This document shows, piece by piece, positions 1-12,953 of a stretch of DNA of 64,000 bases. Made by a program: the position numbers and the translations under genes. The stretch covers positions 558,001-622,000 of the forward strand of contig JASSKH010000042.1 in assembly GCA_031763025.1 (NCBI GenBank), given 5' to 3'. Position 1 is the stretch's first letter; every line of letters starts with the position of its first letter. The DNA comes from Macrocystis pyrifera. Its lineage: Eukaryota; Sar; Phaeophyceae; Laminariales; Laminariaceae. A model generated the notes under the pieces. That model saw only the letters and a program-made list of their open reading frames with translations, was not told the origin of the DNA and searched no databases.

Positions 1-459
1 CTGCTTCCATGTACGCTGATTGACGACGACTGCAGTTCAACAACCGTTACATGCACGTCTGCAAAATACCCCCGCCTTCCTTAAATCCCAAGTAGTTTTC
101 CCCCGATAACACATGGGTGCGGCAATTACAACAACGACCACCATTTGTGTGGGAAATCTACAACTTCACCCACTATCACCGCAGGATTGATTCCACTCTA
201 ATTCCCACAAGTAGTTTGACCCCCAAACATGGGTACAGTGAATTCGAAAAGCGGTAATAATGACGTCGCAAAGTTTCAGCGAGAATAATAGAAGCCTTAC
301 CATTGAGATTTTTTTCGCTGAGAATCAAAACCGAAACGTAGGCGTCCCTCGCAAACCCTTAACAACCGCAAAAAAACACATCCCACGCCAATTCCACTCA
401 CTTTTGTCCGCATAAACGCAGGGTTCAGCTCTAAAGGGATTGCATCCAATTTTACTCAC

Positions 460-3400
460 CTGACCGGTGCTACGGCTCAGGCAGGGGTTTGCCTTGATTA
501 TAGTATAATAGCCCAAATATTTGTCACTGCCGGAGCTCATCAACCGAACACCAAGCACCATATGATAGCTGTACCAACTATGGCTGGATCAAATGTATCA
601 CGCTAGGCGTGAACAGAAGGACTGCTTAGTATGAATACCGATGTCTGAACCGTCCTTATGTTTCGAGCCAGATTGGTATGAGGTACACCCTGGTAGGTTT
701 TTAATATTTTTCGTTTGGTGCCCACCAGGTTGTTTATCGGGCCTACTGCCGCAGCTTACCCCCCTGGACGAAAATATAAGGAAAGTTTATACATTCATAC
801 TAATATCGAACGGACCATACATTTACGCGCAGAGTGGTATGTTATATATATATTTATTAAGGTTGCTGATAGGTCCCCAAGTGAGTCGCCTCAGAAAATG
901 TACCAGAATACTACAGAGAAAGCTGGCTCCAATCGTATCCCCGGCCACCACTAACAAAATCTCGAACAAAACCTCCAACAAAAGCTCGAACAAAACAAAA
1001 CAAACAAACAAAAAAACAAGGCCACGGCTTACCTCCCGTCACGAGAACACCGCCGGATGCCTCCATGACTTCGGTTGATAACGGGCGAAGGCAGCTTAGA
1101 GCCACGACCTTCCCGGTGTGAAACGTCCTCAGGGAGTTCACCCCGCTAGCAGGCATTCCTGGCTCGGCCGTATGCCGCTCAATGTCCACGAAGATGCTAT
1201 GAAGACTGTATATTCCAGCCGTGTAGACAGAACCAACACACGAGTTCCCGGATAGTGCGAGCGGGGACGGCGAAAAATACTTGGGGGGTCATATCGAGAC
1301 CGTTTCTGACCAGTTCGACGGAGGAGTATCAATTTAGGGTATCGCGGTGCCATCACGCTGGAGCACACGGTCATGTCGGGGCAACACGACGATTAGCTAC
1401 AGTAGTCTAGCAGGTTGTCCCTTTTGCCAACCAGCAAATTCGCGGGGCATCACTCTTCGGCGGCGGTCTTCTTTTTTTTGTGAGAGTAAGAAAAGGCAGG
1501 AGAAGGCAAAACGCCCGTGAGAGGGAACCAACGCCGAAACGTGAGGCGAAGCAAAAAAGAAGGTTCCAGGCACTCAACAGGCGCGAAAAATGACTTATTG
1601 TCTGCGTTACCTTCCGTTTGACGAGCCCACCACCATCTTGTCGTACAAGGGACTACAAGCCATCGCAACAGAGGGGCAAGGATCTTTGTCATCGCATCGA
1701 AGCTGAATGCTGAACTCCACCTGAGAAAGAGAACGGCAACATCGCCGCGAATTTGAGAGCCACCAAGGAGGTTAACAGGACAGGTTAAGGTACTTTCCCT
1801 CGCACGGGTCGTATATTTATGGCGTTGAGAGTGAACGCATTTCTTTTGAAATTTGATGCGGGGGTGTAACACCCTACGGCGTCGAGTGTCGCGCTAATGG
1901 TGTCGACAAATACAAATGTTTGCCCGTTGGACGAGAGCAGCTAATAAGAAATATTGCGACACGTCTAGTCCGAGCTTGCAGCGATATCGTGTCCCCTCTT
2001 CACCTGCGTGGTCACACAAGCCAGGTCGGCAAGGGATCGGAACGCTACTTCTCAACAACACTCAAATTCTGCGGCGAAGATTTAACCGGCAGCTGTCTCA
2101 AGTAATAAAACTCACCTCGAGACCCCCTCCAGGCTGCGACGGAAGTCTAAGCCACTCAATTGAGCCGTCGCTACCAGTAACGATGATGTGGGTTTTTGTC
2201 ATGAGCAGCCCAATCGCTTTCCAGTTGCTCTCGGAGTTTTCCCGTGCACGTTTTAGCGTTGTGCAGGAGGAGTATCTGCCTGTGTTGGAGTCAAAGCAGG
2301 CCTGGCGAAAGGGCAACCGGGGGCTTAGGTGCGGTAATGAAACCGACGCTCGGCAAGGCGATCACAAAGGACTTTGAAAACGGCACAGTACACTACGGAG
2401 AGAGAAACACCTACCAGATACATATTAATAACACCTGGTATCATATGCAAGCCCTTGAACACTCCGTCGTCTACCGCAGCGTATGGTGGACAATTATGGG
2501 CGATGGTCGGTTCGAATGGTCCACAACGAAAACATCGACCCAGTGCCGATGTTGACGCCGACCTGTGGAACAATTCAGCTGTGCTTGGTCATGCCGAGGC
2601 GCGATATATTTTGCGAAAAGATTCGAGCAGCATCGAGCCGCGGTCGTGTGTCGACGAAACATAAACATACCGTGCAAATACATAGTACAGTGCGCCTGGT
2701 GCAACTTCTAAACGTGCTACTATTACTAGTACTACAGTGGTAGTAGTACTAAACTACGTGTGACGTGTGTTACGGTAGCAACAGCATCTCTTCTGATACG
2801 GATTGCCCGCACCATGCTTGCCCTCTCTCACCAATTGTCCCGGCTCATTTGCGGCCCAAACAGTGCCCTCAAGCCCCCAGCAGTGGCAGGTGAATACGTC
2901 GTGCTTCCCATCTCCCATTGTCACGAGACTTTCGAGTTGAACCATCTCTGCTGCGGCGACAGCGCCTGCCGCGTCTGCTGTCTCGCGGCGACTACCCTCC
3001 GCCGTCGACAGGCGGCGCGCGAGCGAAGCCGCGGCTGAGCTTTGATCCCCTACAACGGCAGAAATTCCATTCCTCTGATCGGCTGTGCCGGAGGCAATTA
3101 GACCCCCGGAAGCGTCGTCCCTCGCGAGGCCATCCTCTCCTCCGGGAGAGTTGCGCTTACTCTTTCCTTGAGGAGAAGGCGCCCTAGCCTTGGTTGGAGA
3201 AATTACCTGTTAAAGTCACCGGCACCGGCACCATCAACCGATACCCCACACAAAAGTTGTTGGGGCTGTTTTCAACCAAAGATGTCAGGAGATGACAACT
3301 TCGGGCGCCGTCAGTTACACCTGTAGAAGCTCCCACACGAAAAACTACCCCGTTATTTCCAGAAGAACGTTCGTCGCAGGCCCGACATGCCGTCTCCTGA

Positions 3401-6400
3401 CACGTTTGCTTTCAATGCTATATGCCGGTATCGGCTTCTGCCCACGGGGGCAGATCGACCTGACAAATCGTCGCTTAAAAAACGTCGAGGGGCTTCGACA
3501 TATTGCATACAGGAACGTTGCTGTTGTTTTCTTTTTTCGTCTGCGGACCCTCACCCAGTTGTCGACGAGGTTGTCAATCCTCCAGAAGTAGAGACCACTG
3601 GCTCCTCCGATGCAAAGCTGGTCGGAATCCGCCGGGTTGAAGCTGAGGAATGTCATGTCGCCAGGAAGCACGGCCTCGACGACCTAAAAAAAGCGGGGGT
3701 TTTGCAGTTCAGGTTCGTGGGGAGGCTCGCTACGTACGTAGTCAGGACTCGGCACTAAATTTAGCCAGGAACTCCACAACTATCTCACACAAGATGCAGA
3801 GAGGGGAGACACTTCCGCGCTGAATACCACCACTTATCACATTCTTCGGTGGGATTTGTTGGAAGGAATATACCGTAGCCACCTTCGCTCCGCATGAGCA
3901 CGGATCTGTCACGCAGCTCTGTCGAGGTGCGGAGCAAGGCAAGGCAAGTCAAGTCACCTTCTCTCCTGTGAGCTTTGCTTCATCTGTGGATTCCTTTTTC
4001 ACGTTCCAAACTGTTGCCAAGTGGTCCGTGCGATTCCCAAACGCTGCGACCCGTGCCCCGTCACGGCTGAAAGCCACATCCGTGTATCGGAGGTCGGTGC
4101 CGCCAAGGAGGGTACCACACAACACCATCCCCGGGTAGCTGCGGGCACGGGTCAGGCGGGATCAGTTGTCAGGCCAGGGTGGATTCGTCCGACCAAACAA
4201 TTTCGTGAACCAGAGCTCTCCTCTCCTCTCGTCTTACCATCGAGGAGGAGGGGGCGGCTACGACTGGAAGCGGAAACATTCAATTTAAGCTCGAGCGTAC
4301 GATTTATTTTATTCGCCTTTTGTGTTCGTCCATATACAATACCATTCTGTCCCAGAATAAACTGCATTGGGTTAGCCACGAATATAAGCTACGTATATCA
4401 CGTTTTGCACCGTATGACGCTGACTATTGACAAAGAGTCCTTATTACGTATTCGTACGACCAAGAGAGGGCGAAAAAAAAAAAAAAAACGTGTTTTAACA
4501 GGGGATGGGCGGCTACCATCCCCTGTTTTAGCTTAGACCGAAATATAAGCTACATACCGAGGTGGTATGACGTTTGGTACCATACTAGGTACCACTACTC
4601 TCGAAATGGACAAATAGGCATGATTACACATTCATGTCACAACCAGGGGACTACAAAAAACGTCCCCGGGGTATGCCCAGGGGGTACCCGGATAGCATCC
4701 CCGGGTTTCCGCAGTAGTGATGGCCGCTACCAGTACTCACCTCGACTCTTGCACCTCGCTTATGGGTGTGAAAAAGTCCCACTTTGATCAATTGTAGAGA
4801 GGGCACAAATTGGAGTTGGACTTTTTTATTAGCGTTTTGGTCCGGGGAGAAACTTCCGAATCCAATGCAAAACAGTTTTTTTCTAAAAATACGATGTGCC
4901 TTGCCACAGCATAGTCGGTCGTGAGGCGACCTCCGTTGGGTCGACATGTGCGAGGTTAGCATATTGGTCTATCTTGCCGTGTTTGTGCTCTCCGGCTGCT
5001 CTAACCCATGGCGGAGAACAAAAAAAGCTGCAAAACAGACCTGCAGCCAAAGATATGAGCCCCAAGGGCCAAACGAAGTTTAGTTTTCTGGGACGGAGTG
5101 GTATGTTGTATGTACGTCAATATTATGAAATTGACCTGGATCACAACGTAAAAATATCGTACACCAACCACCGGAAGCCGAGGTCAATTAACATACCCCC
5201 CCTCCCTCCCCTGTAAGGGATGCATGGTCAATGGTCAAATGACTAAGGCAAGCAACAAATGAGTATATACGCCCCCCCCTGCGACGACCAACTACGAATC
5301 CCGCGCTGAAGTGATATCGTGCGTCTGGGCCAAACTGTGCCCGGCAACTGGTGTCGAACAAAGCTAGCGGTACACGACTAGCGTGTTATGCATAGTGTAT
5401 TATGTGAATCGTGTAACAATGACCACCCCCTTTTCAGAAAATTGAGCATATCACCAATGACTACATCGCATATACATCCTTCGCTCACTTGGCTGCATAG
5501 CCTTGCCCCTTTGGCTGCATTGCCGCGGGCCAATGCCATGTGATACAGGAGTAGAACGGGAAATAAAAACCATGCCGGTACCTGTATAAATGTATGGCCG
5601 GGTTGATTCGCCAGCGGGACACACGGCAAGTCGCCCGGCCCTCCAATTGGCTGCCACCGCCGATATCCCCGCCCATTCGTTCTCCTCCCACAAGCACTCG
5701 CCATCGCCGTCACCCTGTGTTGTTCATTCGAAATCGATCGAAGCAGCCATTCCGTGGGTTAGTAATGCTACAGATACGAACATAGATAATACAGCAATAG
5801 GCTTATGTTTATCCGCAGACGTATTCAACATAGATGACCAGGGGGGGGAGGGGGCCCCTGGCTGCTTCCCAAGAGTTGCGTTTTTCTAATCGATACAATT
5901 AAATTGTAACCCCATCCCCGACCGCTTACGGAAACTAAAATGTCAATATGACGACGTTGTGGTGCGGTAAAATTGCGATCGTAACACGACAACTTTGGCG
6001 GCTCATACATACGTAAGAGTATCCCCAGACGTATTCAATAAAAGGTCCATTGCCGAAGGTATTCGTCGCCAGTGTCTGGTTTCGTCACCTAAAAAAAGGT
6101 TCATAATCGGATGTACTGTGTATCTACAGTACTGAAGTAGCAAGTACTCGTGCTCGGGACGTACCAGGATTTTGCTGACATCGGTAAAGCAGCAGCCTAT
6201 AAGTATCGCCAGCCCTGTCTCCGTGCGCACCATGACGCGCAAATTGGGTCTATGTAAGATGACTTGGTACGACGTTTTGACATGCTCCAATGCCCGCGCA
6301 TCTCATTTTTTTATCGTACTCGTCGAATATTAGCAGGTACGTACCTGTTATCGGTATGAGCATCAAAGGATAGGCTTGTCTGTCCTGTCTGCCATGATGC

Positions 6401-6773
6401 TCTTTGCTCTCTCTACATGGGGATACACGATCGTCAGTCACCAGCAAACCGGAAAAATATAATAGTACATACCGAACACACAACTGTCGTAGCCACCTAT
6501 CTTGTGCTATAATGTCTTAGGCCTAGCGCAAGTGACACGTATCATATGCCGACGACCGCACACTACCCTGTACCACACCAGAACGTACCAAATACAATCT
6601 GCGACACGTGAAGAAAATCAATATATCGTCAAAAGTGATACCTTGTCCGGTAGAAGATGTGTGATGCGCACAGCGCTCCCAAAACAGTATGCTACGCTGC
6701 TCTCGTCGACAAACGTGAGCCGCGTCCCAGGGTAGGCGAGGGCCCGCTTTGGGAGCAGGCTTATGGCCGACAT
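460..6773 (-). CDS. CFAP43-like WD40 flagellar protein, multi-exon, 3' end beyond window
   Basis: Spliced gene read on the minus strand, built from GT-AG exons with matching phases. Exons found: 6642-6773 (44 codons from ATG at 6773, ends GACAAG|gtatca), 3958-4138, 3555-3683, 2832-3206, 2116-2301, 1033-1279, 552-583 and 460-492. WD40-type strands are visible: DVAFSRDGARVAAFGNRTDH and ATVWNVKK in 3958-4138, FNPADSDQLCIGGASGLYFW in 3555-3683, VFTCHCWGLEGTVWA in 2832-3206, IIVTGSDGSIEW in 2116-2301, FHTGKVVALSCL in 1033-1279, and a split blade VTG|AIVGTAIIWCL across 1033/583. The order and spacing of blades, and the N-terminal 'FVDESSVAYCFGSAV' segment, resemble CFAP43 (WDR96), an axonemal protein of the tether/tether-head complex; CFAP44 or another WD40 protein is possible. 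At least one exon between 6641 and 4139 and one between 2831 and 2302 were not resolved. The micro-exons 552-583 and 460-492 are the least certain. The gene runs off the left edge, so the C-terminal half is missing. Confidence 0.68.
5205..5280 (+). repeat. Dispersed repeat, inverted copy at 19515-19600
   Basis: The segment around GGTCAATGGTCAA...TGACTAAGGCAAGC...AAATGAGTA ending in a C run (5272-5279) is matched by the reverse complement of 19515-19600, which ends in an equivalent run. The homopolymer at the same edge of both copies suggests it is part of the repeat. No coding potential is seen. Confidence 0.6.
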
Positions 6774-9700
6774 GATGCAAGTGTACCGACGAGAAAAACG
6801 CAGCCTGGGCGGTGTGCTGTTAATAATACATAGCGGTTTCATATAAACAAAACGCCATCCATCTCTTTACAACAATGTGAGGGGTTTGGGGACGAATAAA
6901 GCCCGTTCCATGTGGTGCCTGCTCTGTCATTCAGGAACCCAGGGAACGGAGCCGAGAGAAGCAACCGCATTTAAAGAGGACACAGCTGCAGCTGTGTCAT
7001 CACAGGTGAGCCTAGGCGCAATCTAACGGAGGTATGCAGCACGTGCGGCGTTGACGTTCCCCACAGAAGTGATGAGCACGCCATGTGTACTGGTATAGTC
7101 TTGTTGATCCTGTCCTTGCTATGTCATCCAGATGTCCGGCGAAAACTTGTACACTGCTGTACCTGACTACTGTCTACGGGCGTAGCAGCAGTTACTGTCA
7201 AGACGGGTCTGAAGTCGTACGGGGTGTGCCCCACGGGTGGCAAGGAACGCAACACAGCTGACGGCGATAGACATGGATATGTAGCCCAAACGAAACCTCA
7301 CCGTCTACAAACCTGACGGCGGTTTTGTCGCGACATGGAGATGGAGAGCTTATTCATCTGTCTATTTTAATAATCCTGAGTCTAGAAGACGTGCTGCTGT
7401 CTGTACGTACTGCTGCTGTATTCAGTATGATAGTAGTTTCCAAGAGTGAAGCTGACTGACAGGTAGGTCATCACAAATGGCGAAACAAGAGATTCAGGCC
7501 CCGCTGCTGCTGTACGATGATGTCTTATATTATGCCACTATACATGATCGTTCCAGTGTTCCACGGGAGGATGTTTTACCATGCTCGGTGTACAGCACAG
7601 CAGGGAGACGCTGCTATTCGTGAGGCGTTGACTTTTCCGTGTATTTCGTTGTACAGAAGTAGCAGCAGTGTTTTGTACCTGCTTTATTCGTATTTTGAGG
7701 GTCGGTAGGGTGCTATACTCGTATCAGTGTACCAGTATTCATACCTGGTAAGTAGAACTGGTACAAACAACTTGCTTGCGAGTCGTAATTTGGGCCAGTA
7801 TACTTGTTTTTGCTCTATATATAACACATGTGTGATGAACCGTAATTTCAGTTTCTCCAGCCTTGATGTTGACTATACATAATATTAACATTATTAATAC
7901 CAGGTATATTAATATTAATACGCATTCATGTTAATATGTGACCACAAACTGCTGGTTGCTGTAGAACTATTATCAATAATGCATTTAATAGTAGACGATT
8001 GTTACAGATCATACTCTTGCAGCTGTGAGTGTTAATAATATTAATAGCATACGGTGGTACAGCTGTAGTAGACTATTATTTACTGTCTGTAGAGGTATGC
8101 TGATGAACAAAGAAAACTTTGGGAACCCCCCCCGAAAAACTTCCCAACAGAGCGAGCGACCAAAAAAAGGATGTAAATTTGCTGTTTTCAACCGTCTACG
8201 AGCACGGTGTCGGTATGTAGTATTAATAGTAATAGTAATGGTAGTATCATGTCGCGCCCGTGCTGCATGCATGCATGTACGACTGTTTCTTTGCCTTGTC
8301 ACTCGTCACTTGTGACTCGGACGTCAATTTGTAGAATCACGCAGCCATCGGTGGCCATTGCTGTAATCGTCACTTTTTGTACGTCATTTCCACCCTCTCA
8401 ACTCTCAAGAGGGCTGGCTCGTTGTGAGTGAGTGCTACTGCTGCTACTGCAGTCTATAAAGTAGTTGCGCGTCTTTTTGACGCCATCCTCCTCGAACATA
8501 CCTGGTACAAGCATATGCAGGCACTGCAACAGCAGTAGTTGAACCTTCCGACGCACGGTTTGAACATACATACGGTAAGCATTACTTGTACGCACAGCAG
8601 TAGTCGCAGCGAACAAGGGGTAGTAGTTGCAGCAGCAGTAGGAGCAGCGCCAGGCACCTGCTAATAATATCATTAGTATTGAACATCAACATTCAACCAT
8701 ACAGCAGAGAGTAGCATTATCATTTTCTGTTCCTGTGCTACGAGTACGGAGTGCGGAGTGTTTAACGACAAAATCGAAGTGAAATGTGCAAGAATATTGA
8801 ATGTATGGACCATCTGTTCGTCGGGAAACACCATGCTGATTTAATGATTTCAGATTTCAGATTTCAGTGACGACCAGCTGTAGTTGTTGCGCAGTTGGTT
8901 GTGCAGGAACCTTGAAAGGGCTTGTGCGTGTTTGTCCTCCTGGTCGTCCGTCCGAGCACGGGGACGCTCAATCGCTCGCCCTCGACCAATACGAGCCGTA
9001 CCCCTTCACGATATTTCTTGTTCTGTCTTAGTTAACCCCTCACCAAGCCTCCTCAAGTCTCCCGTCGTGTATATGGTAACCGATCGGAGATGACAAAGCT
9101 AAAAGATGACACTGGCGCTGCTCGTGACTCATCACTCGTCGACCGGCGTAACTTCTGCTACTGCTACTGCTACTGCTTCTGCTACTGCTTCTGCTACTGC
9201 CTGTAGGTGCCATCCAGCGAAGGGGTCGCAGTACATGGACAATATACCCGAGAGATCAGGGGCAGCCGGCAGCGACCAAGAATCCCAACTATCAGCGATG
9301 CTGTCTAGCCCGTCTGCCGGGGGCATGAGATTGGCAGGCAACTACGCCCACCGCGGGTCACCCGGTCAGTTTTTGTTTCAAATCCGCGAGTCTTCCATTT
9401 TCAGAGCCTGCACGTATTGTAGTAACCAGGTTGAGCATACTTGTGTTGTTTTTGCTGTATCTCGTATTTCGAGAAGTATACCATGACACCTACCCAAGCA
9501 GCAGTAGTGGTATATCATATCACACGTGCAGCAGTGGCTCTTGTTTCGTGCTATTAATAGTAAGTCCTTGGAAGTGTGGGTACTAATCGGTAGTGTGAAG
9601 CTCATAGAACTGGACTTTCGAACTGCTGCCTGTGTGCAGATGTACCTGGTGTATATTTCCTTTATTAATAGTATTATTAATATTAATAGCACAAGCCTCA

Positions 9701-10290
9701 AACCCTTCGTACATGATACACACACATGTCCCTGTGGAGTTGTGGATTTCAAGATGGGTACCGTCTTATTCAATCTGGCCGATTTGTCAACCTTGCTGGC
9801 CCACTACATTTGACATTCGCGTGCTCGCGCACAAAAGTAGCTGCACATCCGTACAAAAATAATCCTGTTGTCAGTTACTAAGTTGCTTTAATACTTGATA
9901 TGTGTGCATGCATGCGTTCGTCGATCCCAGGCTACGGGGTGGCCTGGATACGCCGAGGATGGTGATCTATTATACTAATATTACTTATAGCAAGACACAC
10001 ACGTTAATGCGGCTGCTGGTAGAATCATGTGATCAAGGTCGGTGTTCCCCCAGAAGCACGTGTTGACGTACAAGTAGCCATCGTGCTTATACCGGTATAG
10101 ATTACAGGCTCCATGAAACAGGAAACTTCCCGACTTGACCGTAAGACTGCACTTGAGTTTGACCGGACCGGCTTTCAGGACTTATGGGCGTGTGTTCACG
10201 CGATTCCGAATGTTTTGGACGCACTTACACACACACCCTTTCTAGGTGAACATCGAGGCGAAAAGTCAGGATGCGGGCCGACTTCTTTTG
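6774..10290. other. Intergenic stretch, no convincing gene
   Basis: No exon with both splice logic and protein-like composition was found, apart from one weak candidate at 9207-9364 (plus), bounded by ctgtag and gtcagt, whose phase does not join the exons at 10296. The stretch holds TAATA/TATTAATA-rich patches (7870-8060, 8215-8240, 9660-9690), a CTGCTA trinucleotide patch (9155-9200) and a perfect self-complementary ACACAGCTGCAGCTGTGT near 6980. It lies between the minus-strand WD40 gene start (6773) and a plus-strand gene, so it may carry both promoters; no recognisable promoter element was identified. Confidence 0.4.
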
Positions 10291-10295
10291 TGCAG

Positions 10296-12953
10296 TCCGT
10301 CAGCCAGTCCACCATGCCCACCGCTGACAACCTTTTGAAACAGCAGTACTTGGTATGTGACAGTGAAGTAGTGCAAGGAACTCTCGGGCCCTAACTCTGC
10401 GACCGTTGCTGTCCGAAATGCCGCTTGCAGGCGTGGTTCGGAGAGCGGCTAGCCGACCTATATCAATCATCCGCTCTACTTCGGTCCCCGGGCAGCTGCA
10501 AGATAGATCGCAGCCGCCTGCTGCACCGGGAGCCGGGGGGGGCAGCGGAGGGAACACGACGACCAGCAGCAGGAGGGCCCTACACGTCCGAGACAGGAGC
10601 CTGCAGCAAGACTTGAAAAGCAACGCGGCTGGAGGGTTTGGTGGCATCGTACAGTCGCTGCCCATCCCTCAAGCTCCGCTGCTGGCAGGGTCCCTGCCCC
10701 CGTCACGCTTTTTGGATGATTTGCCACCCCTCAGCCTTGGCCCGCAGGTGCGGTGGCTCGGTCGGTTTGCGAACGGGATGTTATTTTTTTGTTTTGTTGC
10801 CAAAGCACTTACAGAAGGGCGGTGATGTTTGTTTAGATGCTGGGTCCAACAAACGTTGAGCGGTTTCATTTTCTTCAAACCATTCTTGTTGTTGGGTTTT
10901 GTAGCCCCATATAGGTATCCGTGTGCTCGTATAACAAAAAAGACACGTAGCCTCCTTCTTTCTTTTGATTGCGGCCAATTTTTTGCGAATTGTTGCAGCA
11001 GCGACATAGTAGCCGACACAGCAGTAGTGCTTTAAAACATTTTTGTTCAGTATTTTGACCCTCGACCAAGCTGTGTAACAGGCTGGGTCCAGCGTACGTT
11101 GGGTTACATGCTAGTCGGGTCCCCGTTCGACTGTCGGGTGTGATATCTCGTGCTCCGTGTTTTTTCTCCAGTCTTTATTCCACTTTTTCCTCTCTAATTT
11201 CGATAATAAACTATCTCGGCATTTTCCGTGCTGCTTCGGTACGTCCGACTGCTTGCTCAGGCTGACGTCGAATCGTTCACTACTGACTGTGGCGCTCTCT
11301 CGACGTCGTTGAAGGCAAACCGGCTGGTGAGATAAGCGGTGCACAAGCTCATGAATGTTTATAAATGACACTTCGGAATATGGTCTGTTGGGTGGGTAGT
11401 TCGATTGTGAATTGCGCACTATTAAATCTACCAAACTACCAAATTAGTTGACCTCTCGCTATATAATACTCGTATATATACGGATCTTGGAAATAATCGC
11501 CGTGGCTTTATTGCTGCTGATGGCTACGTTGTTGCTCCGCTCTGCAGCACCCTTATTTACTAACTATCTACCGGGGTACAGAGTAGTACCAAAAGTACCA
11601 AAAGTAGTACGTACCGAAACAATTGTAGTACCGAAAGTAGTACCGAAAGCAGTACGTGCCGAAAGTAGTACCGATAAAAGACCATGTCTCATTTCTTAAT
11701 TCATAGTACGTATGGTATGGGCAAGTGCTACGATAGGGGTACAAACTATTAATATTAATAAAGCATTGTTTGCCCATATTATATCCGACTGACTATTCAC
11801 AGGCTCCTTAAGGGCACCGAGGAATTAACCACTTAATGCATGCCTTACGGCCGGAATGTCGTTGTTTGTGTTTCGCACTACATTCGGTTAGATACCTATA
11901 TTTTGCTGTAGGCGATGCATGGGATTAATTGATTGTCGGGTTGCACTTTCACTTTTCTCAAGGTTGGGTTTTGGGTGACTTGCTATCAGAATAGACCTCA
12001 ACTGAGAAACCTCACAAAATGTTGGATTCACCTCTATCGTAGCATGTATTATTAATAAGTATTTCAGATACTATATACACTATGTATATACCAGGTATAC
12101 TTACTGCAGTACCTGGTATATACTAGCACAGTAGGGTATGCCTGGTACGAGTATGGTATATTTAGTACGAAGTATATATGGTATACTTGGTACCAGGTAC
12201 CAAGGTAATTTTTTGCGTGGATTTTTTTCTCCATTCTTGCACCTTTCCCTCGCCCCCCTCCCCATCTCCCCCCGCATGAACTCTCTGTCTCGTTCTGCAA
12301 CTGCTCTCCTGTCCTTTTTCTTGCCCTTCGGTTGGTCTTCGTTGCGGTTGACAGTATGCGACGTCTTGCCCTGCCAATCTAGGAGGGCATTTCGGCCGAC
12401 CCCCAGGACTTACCTCGTCCATGTCTGTGCTCGAAGAGGCAGCTCTCGACGAAGAAGAGGAGGGAGAGGAGCCGTCTCCGAAACCGAAGAGCTTAACCGC
12501 TCTTTCCATCTTGGAGTCGTTGGCGAGACAGGTGGATAAGGATGCTGCTGAGGTACCTGCAGGCGTTCCCGGTGGAGACGCGCGATCCGTAGAATCTTTA
12601 GGCGACAGCAGTGGAGAGCGACTGGCTATCGACGACGACGTGTTCGAGTTGGAGGGGCTTGAGGTGAGTTGGCGGTGAGACCCATGTGTGCCTGTCCCTC
12701 CTCCCTCTTGGCGGTGGCCCGTAGCACGAACGCTGATATGATATCATTAACACTCTGGTTACGTTGTCGGTGTTGGCTGTCGATAAAATGTTGGTTGCGG
12801 ACGCTTCTGCTGCTGCACAGCAAGCAGTTAATGTGTGGAGTGCGCGATGTCTCATTAAAATGACGTCCCTGCCATCTATTTTGTGGGCAGGTGGCCGACG
12901 ATCTGGCGACTCTCTCTCTCTCCGAAGCGGGCGCCAGCAGCAAAATGTCGTGA
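10296..12953 (+). CDS. Unrecognised acidic low-complexity protein, 3' exons
   Basis: Four plus-strand exons with good splice signals: 10296-10352 (19 codons, ttttgtgcag|...|gtatgt), 10496-10747 (84 codons, gggcag|...|gtgcgg), 12383-12663 (atctag|...|gtgagt) and 12891-12953 (gggcag|, ends TGA). The first join is phase 0 to 0. The last is phase 0 and gives FELEGLE|VADDLATLSLS with a stop at 12951-12953. Exon 12383-12663 needs one overhanging base from upstream, so an exon between 10748 and 12382 is missing or a boundary is wrong. The protein is rich in Gly, Ser, Pro and acidic residues (LDEEEEGEEPSPKPK; DDDVFELEGLE), suggesting a largely disordered C-terminus. I do not recognise a family. Earlier exons must lie upstream; 9207-9364 is a weak candidate. 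The minus strand of 12416-12510 is also open and ends in a good donor (GACGAG|gtaagt), but it has no consistent partner exon. Confidence 0.5.

Noticed and set aside
4021-4536. 171-residue plus-strand open frame
   Set aside because: It is antisense to the WD40 exon 3958-4138 and then runs into A-rich noncoding sequence.
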